64,000 nucleotides of DNA from the NCBI RefSeq assembly GCF_010093815.1, contig NW_022985549.1:1137446-1201445 (forward strand), read 5' to 3'. Origin of the DNA: Pseudovirgaria hyperparasitica (Eukaryota; Ascomycota; Dothideomycetes; Acrospermales; Acrospermaceae). The notes beneath the pieces were generated by a model. It searched no databases. It was given only the letters and a program-made list of their open reading frames with translations, and was not told the DNA's origin. A program made the translations under genes and the position numbers. Shown piece after piece: positions 42,575 through 52,247 of the stretch. How positions within the stretch are numbered: the stretch's first letter is position 1; every line of letters starts with the position of its first letter.

Positions 42575-45326
42575 ATGAAGCTGCAGACTATGGCATGCTG
42601 TTCACTCTCACTTCCCAACTATTTTGCTAACTTCTCCTGCAGTCAACGCTCAGCGGCCTCTCGCCGGTGTCGTGCTGTGCTGTACCTCGATTGCGCCAGA
42701 GCTTCGTGTATGTGTCCGCCCTTCCCCATAGACCGTCACTCGATCTGACGAGCCCTTGCTACAGACCGAATTGGCTTCTGTTGCCCAGCAGATGGGCGCT
42801 ATTCACAAGTTTGACCTCACTTCCGACGTTACACACCTGCTCGTTGGCGACGTCGAGACGAACAAGTACAGATACGTGGCAAAGGAAAGACCAGATGTCA
42901 AAGTAGTCCTCCCGCAATGGCTGGAGGCTGTACGCCTGTCATGGATGGAGGGGGGCGAGACAGATGTTGCCGCACTCGAGACAGAACACAAAGCCCCGCC
43001 ATTGTACAAACTGCGCCTGAGCATTACCGGGTTTGATGACCGTGAGTAGCCATGCCTTCATTCTTCCATCGTCAGCCAGCTCTGATCACCCGTAGTGCTC
43101 TTTCGACAGAGCCTGTCGGAAACGATCATCTCAAACGGTGCTCATTATTCTGGCGATCTCACAAAGCAGACCACCCACCTGCTCGCGGCACGCCCAGAGG
43201 GCAAGAAATACGGCTATGCGCGCCAGTGGGGCATCAAGGTCGTTTCCCTGAAATGGCTACAAGATACCATCACGAGAGGCATGGCCCTCGACGAAGCCGC
43301 CTATGATCCGCTAAAACCAGAAGAAGAGCAAGGCAAAGGCGCATTCACCACCCTCACAACAACAACAACAGTCGTCACTGGCAAGCGCTTACGACCCGAG
43401 CAGCAACACGAGGCCTCGGGCGAACCCCAGGTCCGGAAATTGAGACGGACTGCGAGTACAAAGCTGGGCAGCCAGAACGAAAGCATCTGGGCAGACATCA
43501 CATCGCACTCTGCCACTGATAGGCGTAGAAGTGACGGTCAGTGGCTTGACTTGGACAAGACGTCTAGTGAAAGCGCAATCCTATCACTTGTCCCTCCTGC
43601 TGCAGCCAGCGCACACGCGCCTGATGTCACAGCCGAGGCGGTTCCGGAACCTCGCGCCCCGGTGCTGGAGCTTGTACAGCCAGAGGATGGCATTTTCCAG
43701 AGAAGAGTAGTGCATATCCATGGGTTCGATGAGAAAAAGGTATTCATCATGACTTCCCGGCTCCTGCTGTGCTGACTTCAATCAGACCACCATTCTTCTC
43801 CAACATCTGTCGGCCAATGGTGCCATGGCCTGTACAAGACCGGCTGAGCTAGCGGCATTACCTTTGGAGAAGTTGGAAGACGGCTTTTTGATAGTCCCGG
43901 ATGATGCCCCTGTGACGCGACTCCCTCCACTTCCCGAGCTGGCTCAAAGGCTGCTTAAAGTGACTAACTGGTGGGTGGAGAAATGCCTCCACAACAAAAC
44001 CCTGATCGATCCAACGGAAGACGCCTTGTGCAGGCCATTCGCCAAAATCCACATCAATGGTATGTTGATCCCTCGACGGGTTTGTGCTCGCTTCTGACGA
44101 AATGCTCAAGACTTTAAAGGCCTCACGGTCACGTCTACGGGGTTTACTGGGATCGACCTTTTGCATGCATCAAAAGCTGTCAATTTGATGGGTAGGATTT
44201 GTTCCAACTTTGAATCCGCAACTGCTAAGTCATGCCTGCAGGCGCGGTGTATGACGAATATCTAAAGCCAACCACCTCGGTCCTGATCTGCGGTCCATTG
44301 TCGGCCAACAAGGAAAAGCTGTCACTGGCCGCCAAGAACAGCATTCCTGCTGTCACACAGGACTGGCTCTCACATTCCATTGAATCGGGTGAGAGGAGAC
44401 CGTACAAGCAATACTTGGTCCAGCCGATTCGCTCGATCAACCATGAGACAGGGGAACAGGCGATTGAAAAGCCAAAGCCCACGAAACAACTGCCCGAAGA
44501 AGAGAAGAGCGCGGTATCCAAAGGCAAGTCCGGCGCGAGTTCGGAACGAGCAGCAGCACATGGAAGAGTCCCACAGCGGCCGACAAACGGCAAGACGAAA
44601 CGGAAGCTTGGTGGTGAGCTGCCACCACAAAATCTAGGTCGCCCTGACGACAGCATCTCCAAGCCGCTTGCTGAGCTTCCTCAAGCTACCACGTCACCTC
44701 GCCGTCGCTCCGCAACAACATCGACCAACACGTCTAACAAATCTCACAAGTCGGCGTCAGAGCAAAACTTGGACCAACCGTCACGACCATCCTCACCAGA
44801 CCCGGAGCCCGTGATGGCCGTGGAGCAGCCCCATCTCGAGAATGCTATAGCTGCGCTGCGTGCACAGAAGCAGGCCGCCCGAGCACCGTCTGCCGCGGCC
44901 CCTGAGATGCTCGAGACCAACCGACAGCGACGAAGGCGGGGATTGTTAGGCCGAGCCCACTCATCCGCCACAAGCAACACTTCCACGGGCGACCCAGACT
45001 CGCACGTCTTGACCAACCACGCCGAAGCCAGCAGTTCCAACGTCGTCGAAGCGCCCGAGTCATGGCCGCAGCAAAATGCCGACTCCGCCGCCGCCGCTGT
45101 GGTGGAGCAGGAAGCCCCGCCGCAGACCCAGTTGGTCTACGACAACCCGGAAGCCAGACGGGCAAGGGAGATACTCCTCGCCAAGATGGGCGGGAAGATG
45201 GAAGAGGAAGCGTCGCCGGCCAAGGGGATTGGCGTGGTCAAGGATCTCGGCGGTGGTAGTAGTATCGGCGCCGGCTCCGGCGTGACTGGCGGAACCACCA
45301 CGCGGCAGGCCCGCCGAAGACGATGA
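42575..45326 (+). CDS. DPB11: Four-BRCT checkpoint scaffold, Dpb11/Rad4(Cut5)/TopBP1
   Basis: Exons 42643..42707, 42765..43041, 43096..43739, 43786..44059, 44120..44191 and 44242..45326 are well supported and in phase. The first exon (42575..42599, GTTCAC donor) is only the best fit I found: a CTAAC branch and CTGCAG acceptor end at 42642, but the donor is weak. Predicted length is about 813 aa. Four BRCT repeats are visible, each with its core Trp: BRCT1 about 12–90 (PLAGVVLCCTSI … LPQWLEAV), BRCT2 about 112–190 (LSITGFDD … VSLKWLQDTI), BRCT3 about 320–410 (VVHIHGFDEKK … TNWWVEKCL), and BRCT4 about 425–505 (VTSTGFTGIDLLHAS … TQDWLSHSI). This is the arrangement of budding-yeast Dpb11 and fission-yeast Rad4/Cut5. 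Those proteins bind CDK-phosphorylated Sld3/Sld2-type factors to start replication, and bind the 9-1-1 clamp to activate ATR/Mec1. The C-terminal 300 residues are Ser/Ala/Pro-rich, where the family carries its ATR-activating segment. Confidence 0.92.
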
Positions 45327-45920
45327 GTCAGTCTGCGGGCTTGGGACGATGACTCAAGCCACGGACTTACGACGATAACTCAAGTCACGGACTTAAGGAT
45401 CCACACTGACGGGGGAAATGTCAGTGTATAGCATGCACTTTTCTTGAGTACACACTGCCCAAGGCCGGCATACATCTACAGAGCCGCAACGCAATGCCGC
45501 CATGGCCCGGGCCCGCGATTCTCGCACCCAAGACTGTCGTGACTTCAACAGGGCCCCCTGCATCGCGCTATTGGAGCATTCCTGGGAACACAAGCATCAT
45601 GGAAAAACCATCCCCGGTCGACCAGCAGGGGATGATGCCAAGAGCCATGGCAGTGTATGGATTCTCAAGAGAGAGCCAAGACACAGAGGAGCGGAAGAGC
45701 CTCTTTGATGAAGGGGAGGGGAGGGGGAAGGGGATGTGTTTGGCTCCGAGTGAGTCATGTGTAGGCAAGGGCCAGCATGATGAGCGAACGAGCAGTTGGG
45801 CAAGACGGCAAGGCGTCCTGACACTGATTCGTGTTCTGCCCTGTTACTTGCTTGCTTGCTCACTCACTCACTCGCGTTACTTACGTGCTTGACGCCCGGC
45901 AATGCACGATCGATGGACAT

Positions 45921-46010
45921 GTATGCAGGTCTCAGAATGCAGGTCTCAGAATGCAGGTCTCGAATGCAGGTCTCAGAATGCAGGTCTCGAATGCAGGTCT
46001 TGGAAGTGCA
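45921..46010. repeat. 13/14-bp minisatellite (AATGCAGGTCTCAG)
   Basis: Six units of AATGCAGGTCTC with AG or no AG between them, so unit length alternates 14 and 13 bases. Degenerate copies (GTGCAGGGATCTTG, AATGCAGGG) continue to about 46,040. Confidence 0.9.
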
Positions 46011-46262
46011 GGGATCTTGAATGCAGGGTTTTCCATGCAGGGCACGGGGCTGTAGATTAGATTACGGGCCGTAATGGCCATGCATATGCATGTCGATGGA
46101 TCGATGGATCGATGGTTGGATGGGCATTTTTACGAGAATGGCGCACGAATGGCATGGGGGTTTGGTTGGTGGTGGATCTAGAATTTAGAATCTGGATTCT
46201 GGTTTCTGGGTTGTGCTGAGATGGGTGAGATGGGATGGGATGACGCTCGTGCAGTGCACTTC

Positions 46263-46329
46263 ATACATATAGTCATACATACACACATACGCACATACAT
46301 ACACATACATACATACATACATACATACC
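46263..46329. repeat. (CATA)n tract
   Basis: Imperfect CATA/CACA units that become a pure CATA run of about seven units at the right end. Confidence 0.85.
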
Positions 46330-46377
46330 TAGCATCCACCCCAAGCCTGACATGCCCCTCCCACCCGAAGACTACAC

Positions 46378-46460
46378 ACCCGAACATCCCGAACAACCCG
46401 AACATCCCGAACAACCCGAACATCCCGAACAACCCGAACATCCCGAACAACCCGAACATC
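46378..46460. repeat. 18-bp minisatellite (CCCGAACATCCCGAACAA)
   Basis: About 4.5 nearly perfect copies. Each unit is itself two 9-base halves (CCCGAACAT/CCCGAACAA). The unit length is a multiple of three and stays open, giving a Pro/Glu/His/Gln repeat in one frame and Asn/Ile/Pro in another. Confidence 0.9.
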
Positions 46461-47217
46461 CCACCCGCACCCTCTACCAGACCCGAACCAGACCCCAATC
46501 CCCAACCGCGCCGCCGCGTTCTCGTCTACGGGTCATCAATACTGTTGCCTGTTGTTCTTCTTACTGCATCACGGCGCGTGGTCTCGCACGTGTCTCGTGT
46601 GTTTTGTATATTCCATAATGAAGCGCGTTTACGGGCCTGGCTTGGCTACGCTGTGCATGGGTATGGGTATGGCATGGTATGGGTACGGGTATGGAATGGA
46701 ATGGGGATACGAAACTACGCCATCGTATGCATTCGTGATCTTAGAATAGAATGAGTTTGTAGATGGCTTGAGGATGGATAATTACCGTTACCGAGGCCGT
46801 TTCGGGGAAACGTGCTGGGATCTGATGAGGTATGAGTGTACACACGGGGCAGTAGCACATGGGCAAATCCGAGATATGGCGGATTCGTTCTTCTGCTCTT
46901 TAGCTATCTATCCATCGGACGCAGTGCAAGCAGACGCAGACGATGCAACGGATGGTAAGGTAAGGTCAGCAAGACAACGTAAGCAAAGCCTCGTCTAGCA
47001 ATGCATACATATACCCCTGTCGCCTCTCCTCCTCCCCCTCTCCATGCTGACACGGCCAGGCTACCAGCCTCCTGCGTGCGCCACAGACAGGCAGGGGGTT
47101 CGTTCGTTTGTATTCGCTTGATTGATAGCTTGGCTGTCCTTTATGTGCTTGGGGGGTTGGGTGTCTGGGTCTTCTGGGGTTTGGCGGCTTGGGTTTGGCG
47201 GGTTGGATAGAGATGTT

Positions 47218-47256
47218 AGTATGAGTATTGGTATGAGTATTGGTATGAGTATTGGC
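47218..47256. repeat. 12-bp tandem repeat (GGTATGAGTATT)
   Basis: Three adjacent near-perfect copies. Confidence 0.85.
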
Positions 47257-47576
47257 ATTGCCATTTCGGGCACGGAGGGCGATGAGGACAGCTGCTCGTA
47301 CTGCGAGACATTTCGGCGCTGTGCTCGTGGAGTAGTGGATCGTGGTGCTTTGTATTGATTCTTCTCTGCAGGAGGAGATGGGTGTGATTGTATGACTGTA
47401 TGACTGTGTGATGGCCCCCTCCCCTTGTCGTTCGTATGGAGCGTGGCTTTATAGGCTGGGAGGAGTATTGGCAGGAGAACGGGGATATTGGGGGGATTCT
47501 GCCGTGTGTGTGAGGCGTGGTCTGGTCTGGATGCTTTCGTGTTGCTGGGATGAGCTTGGTTTTGGTTTGTTTTGTT

Positions 47577-47626
47577 TGTGTGTCTGGCTGTCTGGCTGTC
47601 TGTCTGGCTGTCTGGCTCTCTGTCTT
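47577..47626. repeat. (TGTCTGGC)n tract
   Basis: Five TGTCTGGC/TGTC units in a T/G-rich stretch about 190 bases upstream of the secreted-protein start. Confidence 0.75.
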
Positions 47627-47809
47627 GAGCCGAGGAGCTGGATGGAGGAGTAGGAGGCCTACGTCCGATGGGATTCGGGATATCGTATTCATGGAAGAGT
47701 ATGGTGTGTTCGTGGACTGTGGTTTCACATATAAAGGAGAGCGCTGCGCGTCTTCTGGTTCTTTTCTCAGGACATTTCCGTCGGGCTCATACCATCCACG
47801 ACTTCCAAC

Positions 47810-49748
47810 ATGAGGTTTCACGTCTTTCTGGTCGTTCTGACGGCCTGCCTGAGAAACGCCTTGGCTCAGGTTGCATTCTCGTTCACCCAGGACGGCATAC
47901 TCGACGCTGCCTCCTCGACAGGGACGGAGTACAATGCGGGTGGCTCGCTGACGCTCAACGGATACGTCGTCACCGTGCCGAAGAACTTCTTCGTCGAGTT
48001 CCCGGCCAGATGGGTCCCGTGGAAGGAGTTTGCCGCCGGCTCCTTTACCGGATTCGAGGTACGTTGTCTACCACCACACCACTCACTCCTCCAAGCCAAA
48101 CTGACATGTCCGTCATGCACAGGTGAATGTGTTTGGCAACATCGTCGACGGCAAGCCCATCGCGGCCATGATGCAGATCGCCCAGAACCTCCTCCACTTC
48201 GGCACCGGCGTCGTCGAATCCGTCGACATCCCCGACGGCTCCCTCAAACTCATCGGCGGCGCCCGTCTGCGCATCAACGACCCCAACGCCGTCTTCTCCA
48301 AGGGCTCCACCGCCAGCCCCCTCTTCCAGGCCGACGACGAAAGCCCCAGCATCCAAGCCTTCTCCGGCTTCCCCATGTGCATCCCCCGCAGCACCTCCGA
48401 CGCCCTCTGCCCCAGCTCCAACCGGCCCGCCGGCCAACGCACCTTCCAGGCCCCCGACCCCCTCGTCATGGCCCCCTTCCTCGCCGGCGACCAGCTCGAG
48501 TTCAGCGGGATCCGCGCCGCCGGCACCTCCGAGATCCTCGCCTACGAAATCGCCGCCGTAAACGTCCAAATCACCACCTCCGGCACCCCGGCCTACCTCC
48601 GCGTCGAAGACGCCATCATCGGCATCGTCGACACCTCCGCCAACACCGAATTCGCAGACTCCCGCTTCATCGGCTACACCTCCGACCCCGCCGTCACCGT
48701 CCTCGTCGAGGCCATCGACATCGACCCCTGCACCGGCGACCGCTCCCTCCGCACCATCGGCTCCATCGCCCCACGCGCCGGCGACGTCCGCAACAAATTC
48801 GAGCTCCGCTCCGAAGGCTCAAACCCTACCCTCAAATACACCCGCGAGTACCGCCTCTCCGCCAACACCGGCACCAAGCAAACCAAAAACGGCCTCTCGG
48901 CAGGCGAATACATCCAGCCCGTCACCGAATGGATCTTCCCCGAACTCGACGTCCCGGGCGCCGAACCCCCCGCCCTCACTTTCGCAAACATGCCCTTCCT
49001 CACAGACGGCTGGTTCCTCGACGGCAAGCCCTACGGCCCGCTCAGCCCCTTTCCCGCCGCAAATCCGCCCCCGCCCGCGAAATCTTGCCCTGCCCCCGCG
49101 CCCTCGAGTCCTTCCTCCCCCACCCCGACCGCGAACGCAGGCCCCGACATCACCGCCCGCGCAGGCACGCTCGTCGTCCTCACCGGCTCCAACGGCGCAA
49201 ACGCAGCCCCAGACCCCGCATTCAGCACATCCTGGCGCCAACTCCCCGGCGGCGGACCAAGCATATCCCTCACATCCCCGACCGCCGCAAAAGCGACCTT
49301 CATCGCGCCCTCCGCGTCCCCGTCCGCGGCCCTAACCTTCCAGCTCACGCTTACATCCACGACAAACACGTCTCTGACATCCACGGACACGGTGTCCGTA
49401 GTTGCGAACCCCGCGCTTGCCGATGCAGTGGTGATAGATAGCTATACGTGGACGAGCAGCCAGAGCGGGACGATCAGCGTGACGGCGCATAGCAATGTGG
49501 TCGATGGGAGTCAGCGGGCGATGACGCTGACGATTGACGGGGCGAGTGCGCGGAGTGTGCTGATGACGGGGTTGGGAGGGGGCAGGTGGAGTTATAGTAG
49601 TCGGAGTGTGAAGCTGCCGGGGACGGTGAGCGTGGCGAGTGATTTGGGGGGCAGTGCGTCGAGGACGACGACGACGGCGCGGAGGAGGAGGAGGGGGGTG
49701 GGGATTGGGATGGGGAAGAGGGGGAGGATTGGTGGTTGGGGGTTTTGA
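47810..49748 (+). CDS. Secreted PKD-like-domain protein
   Basis: Exons 47810..48058 and 48123..49748 join in phase 0 (GFE–VNVFGNIVDG); 624 aa. Residues 1–19 (MRFHVFLVVLTACLRNALA) are a clear signal peptide. The body (about 20–400) has a beta-rich, Gly/Ala/Thr-rich composition with SEILAYEIAAVNVQITTSG and LRVEDAIIGIVD segments. I recall such proteins being annotated only as conserved extracellular proteins in moulds. Residues about 419–510 look like a PKD/Ig-like domain: ANAGPDITARAGTLVVLTGS, then SWRQLPGGGPSISLTSP and a FIAP strand end. The C-terminus is odd: a basic Arg/Gly stretch with no GPI signal or membrane helix. Exon 2 is very rich in C at third codon positions until about 49,430 and then G-rich to the stop. 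A frameshift or a missed late intron cannot be excluded for the last 60 residues. A cell-wall or extracellular role is inference. Confidence 0.82.
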
Positions 49749-50045
49749 GATGGGAGAGGGGGCGTTTCTGTGTGTATATATTTCATTTTTCAGGGGGATT
49801 GAGGGGGGTCCATGTCGTGCTGGTGGTGGGGTTGATATAGTATATACTTCCTTTCTTCATTATTTCCATCTTAGCACTCTCCGTACACTACCTTACCCCT
49901 TTCATCCGTGTAGTCCTAGATGCAAGGAGCAAGATGCTCGAAAAAAAGGGGCAGCCGAGGCACGAGTCCCGGAGATAATAGTATCTGTATGTATTGTGTA
50001 TGCCAGGGAGAAAGATGGACAGGAACAACGACTTTTATGATTGAC
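49749..50045. other. Convergent 3' ends
   Basis: About 300 bases between the stop codons of the secreted-protein gene (+) and the pseudouridine synthase gene (-). No gene; both terminators should lie here. Confidence 0.5.
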
Positions 50046-51656
50046 CTATACTGTGCTTGCTGCCTGGTCTTGTGTAGCTGGCGGTGTACATGCCACCTCG
50101 CTTCCGACCAGTTCGTTTCCTTCCCCACTCACGGCTTCCTTCTCCTTCACATCCGTGTCCCCGTCCGCGTCCGCGACCCATTTCTTCACCCCTGCATCCC
50201 CCGCGTGCGCCGGGTCTTCCAAGCCCAATTTCCCCAAGTCCACGGCCAGCGGATCGCTCTCCGCCGTGACATCCGTTGGCCCGTCCGCGCCACTCGGCGG
50301 CAGCGCCCACTGCGGCAAGGGCGTCTCATAGCTCCACGCGCCCGTCATACAGGCGTATTTCTTCGCATGCAGATAGATGCCCAGCTCGTGCACGCCCGGA
50401 TCGCTGTACAGCGGCGTGTTGCAGCGCTCACAGATCTCGCCCGTCATCTTCTCGGCCTTGCGCTCGTTGTACGCGTCGACCATCTCGTCGTGGTACGCGA
50501 CGGCGTCGGCAACCTCGTCCTTGCCCATCCGGCTCAGCCGCGTGATGATGTCGTCCTCGTCCTCGCTCGAGGTGTGGCCGCGGCCCAGATCGGACCCGAA
50601 CACGCGCTGGTTGCAGTAGATGGGGTCGTTGGAGATCGGGTGGCCGAGGAACTGCAGGTGCACGCGGATCTGGTGCGTGCGGCCCGTGAGCGGCATGCAG
50701 CGCACAATCGAGTAGCCGCGGAAGCGCTTCCAGGCCATGCCCATGGCGCGCGCCTCCTCCTCGCTCTTGACGTCCTGCTCGGCGGCCATGCCGGTGCGGT
50801 GAGGGTAGTAGGCCAGGCGCTTGAAGACGGTGCGGGCGTCCTTGCCGTTTGCTCGCACGCGGTTCAGCCCGAGCTTGGGGTTGATCTGCAGGATGGGCTG
50901 CTCGCACACAATCTCGCCCTCGGGGAACTCGCCAACCACGCGGGCGACGTATTCCTTCTTCACGGTGCGGTCGCGGATCTGCTTGCCGAGGTCTTCGGCG
51001 GCGCGGCTGTGCTTGCCGTAGAACATGATGCCGGATGTCAGCCGGTCGAGGCGGTTGACGGGCATCGGGTAGGGGACGCGTTTCTCGGAGCGCAGGATCT
51101 CGTTGATCGAGTTGTGCAGGTAGCGGCCGGCGGGATGCACGGGGATGCCGGCAGGCTTGTTGATAACCATGATATCGTCATTTTCGTAGACGATGCCGAC
51201 GGGCTGGGCAGACACGGCGGGCTCGTGGCGGTGTTGGGTATGGCTGATCACGTCGCCATTTCTCACAATGTGGTCGGTGGGGACTTTCTTGCCGTTGACT
51301 ACGACGAAGCCAGTCTCAATGGACTTTTTCTAACCTGGTATTACTAGCCGTTCGACTGACTTCTCTCCTGAGCTCTTGATACGCACGTAATACTCCATCG
51401 ACCGGTCTCTGAACTCGCTGGCGAAGATGTCGAGGATCTCTCGTCCGCGCCATCGCTCTTTACAGTTTGTGTTGTATGTGTGGTTGTAGGGCTTGACTCT
51501 CCGCAGGCCGCCTTCAAAGAAATAAGGCTCCGGGTCATTTTCGATGGGACCTGCCTGGTATGGTGTGATTATAACCTCTGGGGGCGGCTCGAATGTTTTT
51601 GGCTTGCCCTGTTTCTTTGACGGACGAGACGGACGCTCAACAGTAGTGAGAGCCAT
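50046..51656 (-). CDS. PUS9: RluA-type pseudouridine synthase, Pus9/Rib2 family
   Basis: Exons 51387..51656 and 50046..51329; 517 aa from ATG 51656. The intron 51330..51386 joins FRDRSMEYY to KKSIETGFVVVNGKKV; read without splicing, it shows a stop codon. The catalytic loop is PVNRLDRLTSG with Asp185, and KKEYVARVVGEFPEGE, MPLTGRTHQIRVHLQFLGHPISNDP and a C-terminal CERCNTPLYSDPGVHELGIYLHA … WSYETPLPQWA block are family signatures. An S4-like RNA-binding part precedes the core. Yeast Pus9 and Rib2/Pus8 make pseudouridine 32 in mitochondrial and cytosolic tRNAs. This protein lacks a C-terminal deaminase domain, so it is Pus9-like in architecture. The C-terminal 90 residues are acidic, low-complexity and G-rich in sense. 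No strong mitochondrial presequence is seen from this start. Confidence 0.92.
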
Positions 51657-52247
51657 GGTTGTAGGACGTGGCAGCCGCCCGCGGCGCAGAAGATATTCGA
51701 GAACGCGGGGAGACGGAGCCACGGTTTTTCCTTGTGCGTGATCAAACTCTCTACATGCGCTGAGGTCTTGGTTGGAGTCAGTTCAAAAATTACTTAATAC
51801 CTCCCTCGTTAGTCCCGCCAGGGTCTCGTGAATATTGATGCCTCAGGCACCACTATACAGACCTTCAACCCGTCCCGTGTAGTCGTGGCTGGCCATTCGT
51901 AGATTGGACGCCCAGACCTATATATATTTTGGGCATGTGTTGTGAAACTCAAATAATTGTCAATATCTAAGGGTCTAAACATAGGTAATTCCTATATAAC
52001 AGCAATATGTCGCTTGGTATATAACACATGTACTAAACACAGCTGGCTGCGTGCATTCAGTTCAAGGTGCATGTTCATCCCGCAAATGGGGCGTGAACCT
52101 GGCATCATTTGAATCTCATCACACCGCTGCTGCTGCTCCCCGTCTTTAATCTTCCTTACATTCCAGCCAGTCATTACGCCCGTAGACTTTGGTAGGCGGC
52201 CATATATCGATTCTCACGCACTTCCACGCTCCGCGTTCCACGTTGAT
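51657..52247. promoter_or_regulatory. PUS9 promoter; PLAC8 3' flank
   Basis: About 590 bases of complex, fairly AT-rich sequence (especially 51,920–52,010) between two minus-strand genes. No gene seen. Confidence 0.5.

Larger units (their letters stand above)
45327..47809. other. Intergenic region with minisatellites
   Basis: 2.5 kb between two plus-strand genes. 45.3–45.9 kb and 46.5–47.2 kb are mixed sequence without a supportable gene. Between them lie tandem arrays (listed). The 46,221–46,754 open frame is a translation of the 18-bp repeat and is not counted as a gene. The last 200 bases should hold the promoter of the secreted-protein gene; a TATAAA-like ATATAAAGG occurs at about 47,729. 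Confidence 0.6.

Noticed and set aside
46221-46754. 178-codon frame rich in Asn/Ile/Pro as a gene
   Set aside because: It is largely the translation of CATA repeats and the 18-bp minisatellite; no start context, domain or splice support.
47810-49441. 543-codon unspliced frame of the secreted-protein gene, Arg/Pro/His-rich
   Set aside because: After the first exon it leaves the true frame; splicing 48059–48122 gives the well-formed protein instead.
49920-51347. 475-codon plus-strand frame opposite PUS9
   Set aside because: It is the antisense shadow of the GC-rich, strongly conserved pseudouridine synthase; its composition mirrors codon bias.
51330-51386. In-frame stop codon splitting the pseudouridine synthase into two frames, as in a pseudogene
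   Set aside because: The stop (TAG) is the 3' end of a normal GT–AG intron; splicing restores a continuous conserved protein.
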